Counted from the stretch's first letter, positions 53,613 to 63,233 are shown. The stretch is 64,000 bases of DNA from Lachnospiraceae bacterium (GCA_910575445.1 CAJTFW010000006.1:213491-277490); one strand, 5' to 3'. Translations and numbers: made by a program. Notes: a model not told the origin generated them from the sequence alone.

Positions 53613-55952
53613 ATGAAAAAAAGGATGCAAAGGTGGACTGCGTGTCTGTTGGTCGTGGTGATAGCCTTGTTATCAGGGTGTGCAAAAGGTGGAGATGAGA
53701 CAGAACAATCGGAAGCACCCTCTTCCCTGGCGGCTTCTGAAGGAAATGGAGAAAAAGGCAGTATGGGGCGTTATCTGGAACATGAGATAACGCTTCCAGA
53801 AGCAATGCTTCATTCGGAGTACACACAAAGGCACTATATGCAGAGATTAGACAGCGGCGAACTGGCAGTTATGGATACAGCAAATGGCATGTATCTCTCC
53901 AAAGACCAGGGGGCGACTTGGGAGCCCAAAGAGACGCCCTGGCTTGAGACTTATTGCAGCAATGCCTACATCTCAATGATTGCACTGTCACCAGATGGAG
54001 GAGCAGCGGTTATCTATTCCTCATTTGAGGAGACAGAAAGTGGTGATATATATGATGCATATGTGCCACAGTATTGTTATGTGGATGCAGATGGGAATGT
54101 GAAAGAATTCACATGGGAGAGCAAAGAAAATTATATTTATCAGTTCTGGTTTGGAAAGGACGGCCGGCTGTATGCATATACGATTCAGGGAGAGGTCTAT
54201 GAGATGGACTTAGAAGGTGAGACACATAAAGAGCTGTTTCAGATGGAAGGGCTGTCGGAATATGTGTGCTTTACCAAGCAGTATATGGTGATATTCGGGA
54301 CACGGGATGTTGTAGTCTATGATATCCAAGGTGGGATGCTGGCAAAAGAAGATAAGATTCTTCAGGATTTTGTCAAAGACAACGTGGGAAGCAACAAGAA
54401 TGTTGATGCAAACAGTTACCGTGTTGTGGCAGCAGAAGGAGAGCAAGAGAATGTTATCTATGTAGCATATAGCGGTGGCGTGTATCGGCATGTTATCGGC
54501 GGCGCTGCAATGGAACAAGTGATGGATGGGACGATGAATTCTCTGGGAAATCCTATGATGCTTTTAGAAGGCTTTTTGGTGCTTCCTGACAATGAATTTA
54601 TCATTTTCTACCAGGAGCCAAAGCTGTGTCACTATATCTTTGACCCTGATATTCCAAGTGTGCCAGAAGAAGAAATCAGTATCTACAGCTTAGAAGAAAA
54701 CTATACCATCCGACAAGCCGTCAGTCTGTTTCAAAGGGAGCATCCAGAAGTATATATTCGCTATGAAGTAGGACTTACAAAGGATACCGCTCTGACTGCG
54801 GAAGATGCACTAAAAAATCTCAATACCCGCTTGATGTCTGGCTCTGGCCCCAGTCTTTTGGTGCTAGACAAACTGCCAGCAGATTCTTATCAGGAGAAAG
54901 GAATGCTTACGGATTTAAGCGGGATAGTCTATGATATGAAAGAAAATAAGCTCTTTACCAACTTGTTAGATGCATGTCGGGATGAAGGAAAGCTCTTCTA
55001 TGTGCCGGTACGTTTTCAGCTTCCGCTTCTGGTGGGAGACAAAGAAGAACTTGCCCATATCAAAGATTTGTCTTCGCTGGCAGATGCTGTGGAGAAGCTT
55101 AGAAAAGAGAATGAAAAAGGTGGTATTATCGGGCTTCTGACAGAAGAGGAAGTGCTTCGCACCCTTTTGATGACTTCTTCAGGGGCATGGATAGATAAGA
55201 AAAATAAAGCACTGAATGAGGAAAAATTAACCGATTTCCTCGTGCAGGCCAGGCGCATCTATCAGGCAGAAATTGCAGGATACAGCAAAGAGGAGCTTGA
55301 GGACTATCAAGAGAATTATCAGGAACAATGGAATACGGGACCTGCTTCAGAAGAAATGCCTTATGCAGTGGCATCCACGCATGCGGTGGATATTGCAAGA
55401 GAGGCTCAAAAGGTGGGAGTAGGGCTTAGCTATGGAATGAACTGTGAGTTCAATCTTATCAGTACCTTGGCGAATCAGAAAGAAGACTTTGATTATCAGC
55501 TCTGGCAGGGGCAGGTGGAGAAAGGCTTTCTTCCTGTGGGAATGGTCGGCATCTGTGAAGGTGCAGAGAAGAATCCTCTGGTTCTGGAATTCTTTCACTT
55601 CTTGTACAGCGAGACCGTTCAGGATTTAGATATGCTTACTGGATTTCCGGTAAATGAAACTTCCTTTGCCAGCTTAAAGGAGAATCCCAGACCAGAAGAG
55701 GAAGCAGCTGGAATTGTGCTTGTTGGAGACAGTGCAGAAGATATCTTCTCTTTAGAGGTACAGTGGAGCAGTGAGAAGGATTTTGCAAGACTTCTGGGTT
55801 ATGTAAAAGAGATTACCAATGTATGCGAGCGGGACAGAAGGATAGAAGAACTGGTATGTGAGATTGGGGCAAAGGTGTTACATGGAAGTGAAGAACCTGA
55901 AGAAGCGGTAGCAGAGATTGTGAAAAAAGCATCAATCTATCTGGCAGAGTAG
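53613..55952 (+). CDS. Lipoprotein with Asp-box-containing N-terminal half and solute-binding C-terminal domain, paralog 1
   Basis: A 779-residue protein: a lipoprotein signal (LLVVVIALLSGC, cysteine near 23), then residues about 50-360 with repeated beta-strand motifs and an Asp-box, LSKDQGATW, as in sialidase or BNR propellers. From about 365 a solute-binding part of ABC importers follows: EEISIYSLEENYTIRQAVSL, FQREHPEVYIRYEVGL, LMSGSGPSLLVLDKLPADSY and EKGMLTDLSGIV. The last residues are EIVKKASIYLAE, almost the same as in the next gene. A propeller fused to a binding protein is uncommon. It would capture a solute, perhaps a glycan or peptide, for the permeases downstream. Confidence 0.75.
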   Translation: MKKRMQRWTACLLVVVIALLSGCAKGGDETEQSEAPSSLAASEGNGEKGSMGRYLEHEITLPEAMLHSEYTQRHYMQRLDSGELAVMDTANGMYLSKDQGATWEPKETPWLETYCSNAYISMIALSPDGGAAVIYSSFEETESGDIYDAYVPQYCYVDADGNVKEFTWESKENYIYQFWFGKDGRLYAYTIQGEVYEMDLEGETHKELFQMEGLSEYVCFTKQYMVIFGTRDVVVYDIQGGMLAKEDKILQDFVKDNVGSNKNVDANSYRVVAAEGEQENVIYVAYSGGVYRHVIGGAAMEQVMDGTMNSLGNPMMLLEGFLVLPDNEFIIFYQEPKLCHYIFDPDIPSVPEEEISIYSLEENYTIRQAVSLFQREHPEVYIRYEVGLTKDTALTAEDALKNLNTRLMSGSGPSLLVLDKLPADSYQEKGMLTDLSGIVYDMKENKLFTNLLDACRDEGKLFYVPVRFQLPLLVGDKEELAHIKDLSSLADAVEKLRKENEKGGIIGLLTEEEVLRTLLMTSSGAWIDKKNKALNEEKLTDFLVQARRIYQAEIAGYSKEELEDYQENYQEQWNTGPASEEMPYAVASTHAVDIAREAQKVGVGLSYGMNCEFNLISTLANQKEDFDYQLWQGQVEKGFLPVGMVGICEGAEKNPLVLEFFHFLYSETVQDLDMLTGFPVNETSFASLKENPRPEEEAAGIVLVGDSAEDIFSLEVQWSSEKDFARLLGYVKEITNVCERDRRIEELVCEIGAKVLHGSEEPEEAVAEIVKKASIYLAE

Positions 55953-55979
55953 AAAGAAAAAATCAGAGGAGTGTTGTAT

Positions 55980-58307
55980 ATGAAGCGAAAGAATAAGATA
56001 GTGGGTCTGTGGATATTAGTGGCTTTGCTGTCAGGATGCGCAGGACCAAAGCCAGATAGTAAAATCATAGATGGCGATAACGCACAGAGTGCTTCTTCGG
56101 CAGGGGCGATGGGGCGGTATATGGAGACCATCTACCCATATGCAGAAGAAATCAATCGAAATGGTGGTATCAACTGGCTGGATGATGGAAGCCTGACACT
56201 GATTGACTATAACTCTGGTCTGTATCGCTCTTTGGACGATGGGCAGAGCTGGAATAGAGAAGATACTTCCTGGTATCCAATGTTAGAAGGTGTCTACTGC
56301 CTCTCTGCCGTGATGGGGCCAGATGGCACAGTGGCAGCGACTTGTTCAGGCGAGATGTCAGAGGTGGTAAAGACTGCTTATGGGAAACCTGTGGCAGAAG
56401 ACTGGGAAGGTAATTATTGTGTATTTTCCCTGCCAGACGGCACAGATAAAGTGGTGGATTTTGGCTTTAGCCAGGAAGATGGAAGCTGTATCTCATCCTT
56501 TGTATTTAAAGAAGATGGACGATTGTTTGCTAAAGATATGCAAGGCCGAGTCTATGAAGTGGATATTGAGAAAGAGAGTCTTCGTGAACTTTTTATGGCA
56601 GAGCGGGCAGTGGGGTATCTAAGCTTTTCCGGGGAGATTTTGATGGCGGTAGGGTATGACCAGCTGTATCTGTATGATCTTGAAAAAGAAGTGCTGCTTC
56701 CATCGGACGCGACGGTGGATGCATTTATCAGACAGGTGCTTGCCGATGGGAGTGTCTCTTATACAAGTGGAGGCTATCCGCTGGCAGTGATAGGAAGTGA
56801 TGAGCCGGATGCTATCTACCTGGCCTGCCAAGATGGTATGTATCGCCATATATTAAATGGCAGTATGATGGAGCAGGTGATTGACGGCGCACTTAGTATC
56901 TTTGGCGATTCTTATATCAGCATCTACCAGATGCGCGCACTGGAAAATCAGGAATTTCTGGTGGCTTTTTCTCCGTCTGTTGGCATGGTTCGTTATACAT
57001 TTAACGAAGATGTGCCAGCGATGCCGGACAAGGAACTTCAGATTTACAGCTTAGAGGAAAATCACAGTGTACGTCAGGCAGTGACTGCATATAAGAGAGC
57101 ACATACAGATGTCTATGTACGTTATGAGGTTGGACTGGGAAGTGACAACTCTCTGACAGCAGAAGATGCCATCAAAAAACTCAATACGCAGATATTGGCG
57201 GGGGAAGGACCAGATGTGCTGGTGCTTGATGGACTGCCGCTTGACACCTATCAGGAAAAAGGAATGTTATTGGATATACATACACTTTTTCAGGGGCTAA
57301 AAGGAGAAGAACAACTCTTTGAAAATATTGTCAAAGGCTTTACAGAGGAGAATGGAAGCATCTATGCAATGCCTATGGGAGTTCGTATACCACTTCTGGC
57401 AGGAGATGGCGGGCGCATCAGCCAGGCAGAAGATTTGGAAAGCCTGGTAGCAGAGGTGGAGAGACTAAGATCAGATTATCCAGAAGGCGGACTCTTTGGC
57501 ATCTATGATGCAGAGGCATTTCTCAGATTGTTTGGAAGCGTATCTTCTTCTGCCTGGGTGGACAAAGAAGGCGGGATGGATGCCGAGGCAGTCAAAGAAT
57601 TCTTAACACTTACCCAAAAGATGTATGACTTGGAGCTTGCAGGAGCAGTGCCAAAACAGCAGCAGGCTTTACAGGCGCAGGCAGAGGAGCTGGCATCTTA
57701 TGGCATAGATGTATTGGAGTTGCGTGCTAATATCTCGGATAATGTACTCTATCTGCCAATGGGCTATGCGCAGATAGCAGCCGGAGCGTCGGATGGGATA
57801 CAACTGGATTTGGACTGTGTTACCTCACTGCTTCGCATTGATGACAGCTTAGATTACCGCGTCTTTCAGGGGCAGAGCAAGAATCTCTTTATCCCCGTAG
57901 CGATGGTTGGTATCAGTGCAAAAAGTACAGAAACCGAGGATGCAAAAGCATTTGTTAAACTGATGTTTGAAAGCGAGACACAGCAGGAAATCTATGATGG
58001 ATACCCTGTCAATCGTACCGCATATCAGGCACATTTTGCTTTTCTTGAGGAGAATCAAAGTAACGGCAGCATGACGCTTCAGAAGACAGATGATACCGAG
58101 CAGGAATTTGAACTTTATTGGCCAAATCAGGAAGAACAACAGAAATTTACTGCCTTTATGGAATCGTTGACAACACCGGCACTGACTAATGATTATCTGT
58201 GTGAGCTGGTATATTCAGAAGGGACAAAGGTATTAGAAGGAGAGGTAAGTGTAGAACATGCAGCAACTGAGATTGTTAAAAAAGCAGCAATCTATCTGGC
58301 GGAATAA
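55980..58307 (+). CDS. Lipoprotein with Asp-box-containing N-terminal half and solute-binding C-terminal domain, paralog 2
   Basis: A 775-residue tandem paralog of the preceding gene, with the same order of parts: lipobox ILVALLSGC, an Asp-box YRSLDDGQSW near residue 80, and a solute-binding part from about 360 (DKELQIYSLEENHSVRQAVT, AHTDVYVRYEVGLGSDNSLT, ILAGEGPDVLVLDGLPLDTY). The ends match too (EIVKKAAIYLAE). The sequences are diverged, so they may bind different ligands or form a pair. I chose the ATG at 55980, 8 bases after AGAGGAG. The last 50 bases overlap the start of the next permease gene. Confidence 0.75.
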   Translation: MKRKNKIVGLWILVALLSGCAGPKPDSKIIDGDNAQSASSAGAMGRYMETIYPYAEEINRNGGINWLDDGSLTLIDYNSGLYRSLDDGQSWNREDTSWYPMLEGVYCLSAVMGPDGTVAATCSGEMSEVVKTAYGKPVAEDWEGNYCVFSLPDGTDKVVDFGFSQEDGSCISSFVFKEDGRLFAKDMQGRVYEVDIEKESLRELFMAERAVGYLSFSGEILMAVGYDQLYLYDLEKEVLLPSDATVDAFIRQVLADGSVSYTSGGYPLAVIGSDEPDAIYLACQDGMYRHILNGSMMEQVIDGALSIFGDSYISIYQMRALENQEFLVAFSPSVGMVRYTFNEDVPAMPDKELQIYSLEENHSVRQAVTAYKRAHTDVYVRYEVGLGSDNSLTAEDAIKKLNTQILAGEGPDVLVLDGLPLDTYQEKGMLLDIHTLFQGLKGEEQLFENIVKGFTEENGSIYAMPMGVRIPLLAGDGGRISQAEDLESLVAEVERLRSDYPEGGLFGIYDAEAFLRLFGSVSSSAWVDKEGGMDAEAVKEFLTLTQKMYDLELAGAVPKQQQALQAQAEELASYGIDVLELRANISDNVLYLPMGYAQIAAGASDGIQLDLDCVTSLLRIDDSLDYRVFQGQSKNLFIPVAMVGISAKSTETEDAKAFVKLMFESETQQEIYDGYPVNRTAYQAHFAFLEENQSNGSMTLQKTDDTEQEFELYWPNQEEQQKFTAFMESLTTPALTNDYLCELVYSEGTKVLEGEVSVEHAATEIVKKAAIYLAE

Positions 58308-59157
58308 GTCTGGAAGAAATTGTGCATGGGTGTTCTTCTTATTGCCAAGCCTGTTTGGTGTGACGGTCTTTGTACTGCTTCCCTTTTTAGATGTTGTGCG
58401 CCGTTCTTTTCTGACGGCAGTGACACAGGAGTGGTCTGATATACGCAACTATCAGATTGTCTTTGCAAATCAGGCTTTTCGTCTGGCGATACAGAATACC
58501 CTTCGCTTTACGGCAGTCTGTCTGCCGCTTCTGATAGGGATTTCTCTGTTTTTATCTATACAGTTAAGCCGGCTAAGAGAGATTCAACTGATAAAATCCA
58601 TGTTTCTCTTTCCGCTTGCGATGCCAGCAGCGACCGTAGTGCTTATCTGGAAGATGCTCTTTGCGCGGCAGGGCTTTCTAAATGGATGGCTTACAGGGAT
58701 GGGATGGCTAGAAGAAGGGCAGATGATTGATTATATGGGTACGAAGGCTGCGTTCTGGGTACTGGTATTTAGTTATCTGTGGAAAAATATGGGGTATACG
58801 ATAGTGCTTTGGCTTGCCGGGATTTTTTCGGTCTCTACGGATATTACCGAGGCAGCAAGGGTAGATGGAGCCAGCGAAAGACAATGCTTCTGGCGGGTGA
58901 TTTTTCCCAATCTAAAAGGAACACTTTATACCATTACGGTGCTTTCCTTTTTAAATTCCTTTAAAGTCTTTCGGGAAGCTTATCTGGTGGCGGGCTCCTA
59001 TCCGCATGAGAGTATGTATTTGCTGCAACATCTGTTTAACAACTGGTTTGTCAATCTGGAGCTGGATAAGATGGCGGCGGCAGCTGTCTGTGTAGGACTT
59101 GTGTTATTTGCCACAATTTTGCTTTTGCAAAGGCTGTGGGATTCGGAGGAAAGATAA
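58258..59157 (+). CDS. ABC sugar-type importer permease, MalF-like
   Basis: A 299-residue permease with six membrane helices, starting with WVFFLLPSLFGVTVFVLLPF. The EAA loop, which docks the ATPase, reads EAARVDGASERQCFWRVIFP, normal for carbohydrate importers. It overlaps the paralog 2 gene by 50 bases in another frame; no later start could keep the first helix, so the overlap is real. GGAGAGG lies inside the upstream gene, 12 bases before the ATG. Partner of the next permease. The energising ATPase is not in the operon. Confidence 0.88.
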   Translation: MQQLRLLKKQQSIWRNKSGRNCAWVFFLLPSLFGVTVFVLLPFLDVVRRSFLTAVTQEWSDIRNYQIVFANQAFRLAIQNTLRFTAVCLPLLIGISLFLSIQLSRLREIQLIKSMFLFPLAMPAATVVLIWKMLFARQGFLNGWLTGMGWLEEGQMIDYMGTKAAFWVLVFSYLWKNMGYTIVLWLAGIFSVSTDITEAARVDGASERQCFWRVIFPNLKGTLYTITVLSFLNSFKVFREAYLVAGSYPHESMYLLQHLFNNWFVNLELDKMAAAAVCVGLVLFATILLLQRLWDSEER

Positions 59158-60024
59158 GTGTATCTAAAAAGAATGAGAAAATGGATGTCAAAAGCAGCAA
59201 TAAAAGCTGCACTTCTGTTATTAGGCGCAGTATGCTGTGCGCCGCTTGTATATCTGTTAAGTGGCTCACTGTTAAGCCGCTATGAACTAAGAGAGAGTCT
59301 GTCTTCTCTGATGAACAATGGGGAAGAACTGATTTCCTGGCATCTTATCCCAAAGTATCCGACATTTGAGCACTATGCGCGGATTCTCTTTCAGACGCCG
59401 CAGTTCTTTGTGGTATTCTGGAATTCGATGAAACTTGTGGTCTGTATTTTAGCCGGACAGCTGTTGATAGCAGTGCCGGCAGCGTGGGCGTTTGCGGTGT
59501 ATCCTTTTCGGCTGCGGAAAGTATTATTTACTTTATATATTGTATTGATGCTGATGCCTTTCCAGGTGACCATGCTCTCTAGCTATCTGGTGCTTGATAA
59601 TCTCTCGCTTATCGATACACACCAGGCGATTATCCTGCCAGCAGTCTTTTCGACCTTTCCGGTCTTTTTGGTCTACCGGGGATTCTGTAACCTGCCCAAA
59701 GGACTTATCGAAGCAGCACGTATCGACGGGGCAAGCGAGTGGATGATTTTTGTAAAAATTGGCTTGCCGCTTTCCTCGGGTGGGATTCTCTCCGCTGGCG
59801 TGTTGGGATTTTTAGAGTATTGGAATCTGATTGAACAACCACTGGCATTTTTAGAGACACAGTCCTTGTGGCCACTGTCTTTGTATCTGCCGGAGATTAG
59901 TCTGGAACAAGCAGGGTATTCTTTTGTAGCTTCGGTGATTACACTGATACCGGCAGTCTTTGTATTCTTGCTTGGACGGGAATATCTAGAGCAAGGCATT
60001 GTGGCCTCGGCGATGAAGGAGTGA
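59158..60024 (+). CDS. ABC sugar-type importer permease, MalG-like
   Basis: A 288-residue permease with six membrane helices and the EAA loop EAARIDGASEWMIFVKIGLP, close to MalG-type partners. A characteristic DNLSLIDTHQAIILPAVFST segment precedes it. The start is GTG at 59158, directly after the previous stop and 8 bases after GGAGG. It forms a heterodimer with the MalF-like protein. Solute class is inferred from the permease type only; the unusual binding proteins make a sugar less certain than usual. Confidence 0.88.
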   Translation: MYLKRMRKWMSKAAIKAALLLLGAVCCAPLVYLLSGSLLSRYELRESLSSLMNNGEELISWHLIPKYPTFEHYARILFQTPQFFVVFWNSMKLVVCILAGQLLIAVPAAWAFAVYPFRLRKVLFTLYIVLMLMPFQVTMLSSYLVLDNLSLIDTHQAIILPAVFSTFPVFLVYRGFCNLPKGLIEAARIDGASEWMIFVKIGLPLSSGGILSAGVLGFLEYWNLIEQPLAFLETQSLWPLSLYLPEISLEQAGYSFVASVITLIPAVFVFLLGREYLEQGIVASAMKE

Positions 60025-60031
60025 GTGTAAG

Positions 60032-61600
60032 ATGGAATTATGGAAAAAGCAGAAAAAGATAGGGATTGCATTTGTTATTTTTTTAACGTTTATGCTTTTG
60101 TGTACATTGATATCCCGCGTTGTCTATGTGTCAAAGCTGCCGCAGGTCACAGTCAGCACACCACAGAGAATGGCAATTAATCATCATGTGGAGGCAGATG
60201 GCATCGTACACCAGGGCAGAGAGTATGCAGTGACTGCACTCTCTGGACTTCGGGTCAAGACCGTATATGCCAATGTAGGAGACCGGGTGGAGCCTTCTAC
60301 ACTACTTTTTGAGCTGGATATGGAGGATTTGAAAACACAGATACAGGAGCGGGAGCTAGAGATAAAGAAATTACAGCTACAGACAGCAGCGATGGAGCAG
60401 AACCGCTATCTGGACACGCAGAGAGAAGGGCTGGAAGATACGCGTGCAGCAGAGGACTATACCCGTGCAGAAGGGAAGTCAGAGGAAGCACTGAACAGAG
60501 CAAAAGAAGACTTAGATAAGGCAGAAGATGACTACGACACCCATACCGAAAAACCTGTCAAGACCACATCCAAAGCCGAGCGAGAAGCACAAGAGGCGGC
60601 ATACGAAGCCTGGGCACGAAGAGAAGCCGAACTAAAAAGTGCTTTGGAGCGCGCACAGGCATCTCTGTCCCAAAATGCACTAAAAGACCCCGAAGTTGCC
60701 CGCACAGAGCTTGAAAAAGCACAGACTGCTTACGATGAGCATCTGAAAAAAGAAGTGAAAAAGCCAGATTTTGCAGCAGAAGACCAGGAAAAATCTGCCT
60801 GGAAGGAGAAAAAACAGTCGTTAGAAGATGCCGTCACTTCTGCCGAGCGGGCACTAGAAGATGCCGAACGCTCCCGCACAGACAATATGCTTGAAGCTGG
60901 CCGAAAAGTAGAGGATACCAGTCTGCCTTCTAATGTGGACAACACCATCGAGATAAATCAACTAGAAATCCAGGCGATGCAGACAAAACTTGCTGCTTAT
61001 CAAAAAGCACTAGAAAGCGGCGGACAAATCTACCCAGAAGCAAGCGGAATTGTCACCCGGATACAGGTAAGCCCAGGCGAGCGCATCGCAGATGGTGCAG
61101 CTATCGTCTATGCAGACCTAGAAAGTCCGATGCAGTTTCGCACTTCGATTACCAAAGAACAGAAAAAATATGTCAATCAAGGAGATATGGTTCAGTTAGA
61201 CCTTGGTTCCTCAGACCAGGAACTACCTGTGGACTATGTGGCAGAAAATGAGGTAAATCCAGAACTCTACGACGTACATATGTTCCTCCCAGACGGCATA
61301 GGTACGATTGGACAAAGCGGCAGTTTTCAGTTAGATGCACAGTCTGACACTTTCCCCTGCTGTATTCCCATCACTGCTCTTTACGAAGACAGCAACCGAC
61401 GAATCTTTGTCTATATCGTCAGCGAGCGCGCAGGAATCTTAGGCTCTGAATTGGTGGCAGAGATGGTCTATGTCCGAGTCCTGGACCAAAACAACACCTA
61501 CGCCGCACTAGAAGAAGGCCTGATTACCCGCGAGACAGAGATAATCGTCCATGCAACAGAGGCGATAGAGGACAGAGATGTGATACGGTATCAGGAGTGA
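60032..61600 (+). CDS. HlyD-like membrane adaptor protein
   Basis: A 522-residue protein with one N-terminal membrane helix (about 10-32, GIAFVIFLTFMLLCTLISRV). A lipoyl half-motif follows (VKTVYANVGDRVEPSTLLFE), then a coiled-coil hairpin of about 220 residues rich in Glu, Lys and Ala. The second half-motif is GIVTRIQVSPGERIADGAAI near 345, and the end is a beta-barrel-like part. This is the layout of membrane fusion proteins that serve exporters. No ABC exporter ATPase/permease of the MacB or HlyB type is next to it; it lies 7 bases after the importer permease. Codon use in the second half is more C-rich than in neighbours. Confidence 0.8.
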   Translation: MELWKKQKKIGIAFVIFLTFMLLCTLISRVVYVSKLPQVTVSTPQRMAINHHVEADGIVHQGREYAVTALSGLRVKTVYANVGDRVEPSTLLFELDMEDLKTQIQERELEIKKLQLQTAAMEQNRYLDTQREGLEDTRAAEDYTRAEGKSEEALNRAKEDLDKAEDDYDTHTEKPVKTTSKAEREAQEAAYEAWARREAELKSALERAQASLSQNALKDPEVARTELEKAQTAYDEHLKKEVKKPDFAAEDQEKSAWKEKKQSLEDAVTSAERALEDAERSRTDNMLEAGRKVEDTSLPSNVDNTIEINQLEIQAMQTKLAAYQKALESGGQIYPEASGIVTRIQVSPGERIADGAAIVYADLESPMQFRTSITKEQKKYVNQGDMVQLDLGSSDQELPVDYVAENEVNPELYDVHMFLPDGIGTIGQSGSFQLDAQSDTFPCCIPITALYEDSNRRIFVYIVSERAGILGSELVAEMVYVRVLDQNNTYAALEEGLITRETEIIVHATEAIEDRDVIRYQE

Positions 61601-61617
61601 AGAAGCTAGGATAATTG

Positions 61618-61703
61618 GTAATAATTTAACGAAATAGACTTTGCATTCTGAATGTGATATTATGACACTAACTAATGAGTTATTTCATTATATATTTGCA
61701 GAT
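61618..61703. repeat. Left copy of an 85-bp imperfect direct repeat
   Basis: The segment from GGTAATAATTTAACGAAATA through to TATATATTTGCAGAT recurs downstream at 63234-63320 with roughly 85% identity by eye (for example ATTTAACAAAATAGACGTTG there). It lies just before the ATP-binding protein gene and includes its upstream region. Confidence 0.7.
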
Positions 61704-61737
61704 ATCATTATTAGAATATATAGAAAAGGAGAATGCA

Positions 61738-63159
61738 ATGACTTTGGATGAGATTTTAAAGGGTGAATCTAAAAATATAGAGTTTAAATCAGAACTTCCT
61801 AAAAAGAGTGAACGTTATATTAAATCAATCATTGCATTTGCTAATACAAGTGGCGGGAAACTGATAATTGGTATTGATGATACTACTAGAGAAATTATAG
61901 GGGTGAACAAAGAAGCTGTATTTCAGATTATGGATGGCATTGCCAATGCTATCTCTGATTGTTGTGAGCCTCAGATTGTTCCAGATATTACTTTTCAGAC
62001 ACTAGATGGAAAATGCATTGTTATTGTGGAGATTTATCCGGGAGCGAATCGTCCATATTATTTAAAACAGACAGGAAAAGAGAATGGTACATATATTCGA
62101 ATTGCCGGAACATCACGTCCTGCTGACATTACAAAAGTGAAAGAACTGGAGATAGAAGGAAGAAATTGGTCTTGGGATGAATTGCTTTGTATAGGATATA
62201 CAGTTACAGAACAGGCAGTGGAAAAATTGTGTAAAGATATATATACCTATATGCTTGTTGCTGCAAGTTCGGAAGAAGAAAGAAAAACAATTCCTATAGT
62301 GACAGAAGCACAACTTATAAACTGGAAGATTTTAAAAAAGACGGATGATAAACTGTATGCAACAAATGCGTTTGCACTTTTGACAAGCGATTTTTTTCGC
62401 TTTGCTAAGATACAATGTGCGCTTTTTAAGGGAAATGACAGGGATGAATTTATTGATAAAAAAGAATATACAGGTCCTCTATATGAACAGATTGAAAATG
62501 CTTATCAATTTGTATTGCGCCATATTAACAAAAGTGCCAAGATTGATGGGCTGATTCGAAAAGAACAATATGAGTTGCCAGTTGGAGCAGTTCGTGAAAT
62601 GATTATCAATGCACAATGTCACAGAAATTTTATGGATAATTCTTGTGTTCAGGTAGCGCTATATGATGACCGGCTAGAAGTTACATCTCCTGGGATGCTT
62701 TATGGAGGATTGACTTTAGAAGAAGCTCTAAGCGGGCGTTCCAAAATCCGCAATCGTGCAGTTGCTGAAGTCTTTAGCCGTATGGAATTGATTGAAGAAT
62801 GGGGGACTGGTATCCGGCGAATTCTAAAAAGAGCAGGAGAATATGGACTCAAAGAACCAGAATTTTTGGAAATAGGAGATATGTTTCGCGTAAATTTATA
62901 TCGGCTAAATGGTAAAAAGCCGATAAAAAAAGCCGATAAAAAAGCCGATAAAAAAGCCGATAAAAAGCCGATAACAACAGAGCGACAACAACAAATTATC
63001 ACTTATATAAAAAAATATAGAAGCATTTCTAATAAAGAAGCCAGAGAACTTCTAAATCTTGCAGATTCCACTACGAAAAGGATTTTAAAACAGATGGTAG
63101 AGGAAGGAATTTTACAGGTGGAGGGAGAGAGAAAGGGGAGGGTGTATAAGTTAAAATAG
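61738..63159 (+). CDS. Schlafen/AlbA_2-type ATP-binding regulatory protein
   Basis: A 473-residue protein. The N-terminal part is the AlbA_2 (divergent AAA_4) domain: GESKNIEFKSELPKKSERYI, IAFANTSGGKLIIGIDD and a GTYIRIAGTSRPAD segment. The middle (about 195-400) contains the ATP-binding/HATPase-like unit, PVGAVREMIINAQCHRNFMD and RNRAVAEVFSRMELIEEWGT. Residues near 395-412 are a KKPI-(KKAD)x3-KKPI repeat. The end is a winged helix-turn-helix (ISNKEARELLNLADSTTKRI). This is a common regulator type that sits near mobile or defence genes. AAGGAG precedes the chosen ATG; the upstream 21 codons are not needed. Confidence 0.85.
   Translation: MTLDEILKGESKNIEFKSELPKKSERYIKSIIAFANTSGGKLIIGIDDTTREIIGVNKEAVFQIMDGIANAISDCCEPQIVPDITFQTLDGKCIVIVEIYPGANRPYYLKQTGKENGTYIRIAGTSRPADITKVKELEIEGRNWSWDELLCIGYTVTEQAVEKLCKDIYTYMLVAASSEEERKTIPIVTEAQLINWKILKKTDDKLYATNAFALLTSDFFRFAKIQCALFKGNDRDEFIDKKEYTGPLYEQIENAYQFVLRHINKSAKIDGLIRKEQYELPVGAVREMIINAQCHRNFMDNSCVQVALYDDRLEVTSPGMLYGGLTLEEALSGRSKIRNRAVAEVFSRMELIEEWGTGIRRILKRAGEYGLKEPEFLEIGDMFRVNLYRLNGKKPIKKADKKADKKADKKPITTERQQQIITYIKKYRSISNKEARELLNLADSTTKRILKQMVEEGILQVEGERKGRVYKLK
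62913..62972 (+). repeat. 12-bp tandem repeat inside the AlbA_2 gene
   Basis: Five units of about AAAAAGCCGATA in a row, with A-run lengths varying between five and seven. The first and last units are read KKPI and the three middle ones KKAD, because A-run length changes shift the reading phase within the repeat while total length stays in frame. It is a candidate slippage tract. Confidence 0.85.
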
Positions 63160-63233
63160 GGAAAGTATGTCGGAGGAAGTAAGGCGAGAGGTATTGCTTA
63201 ACCTTTGTAAGATTCTAGCTTTGAAAGTATTGA

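Noticed and set aside
60297..60948. Antisense serine-rich frames in the HlyD-like gene
   Set aside because: They mirror the Glu/Ala-rich coiled coil; such complement frames are expected artefacts.
62913..62972. Tandem repeats as a CRISPR array
   Set aside because: Units are 12 bp, contiguous, without spacers and inside a coding frame.
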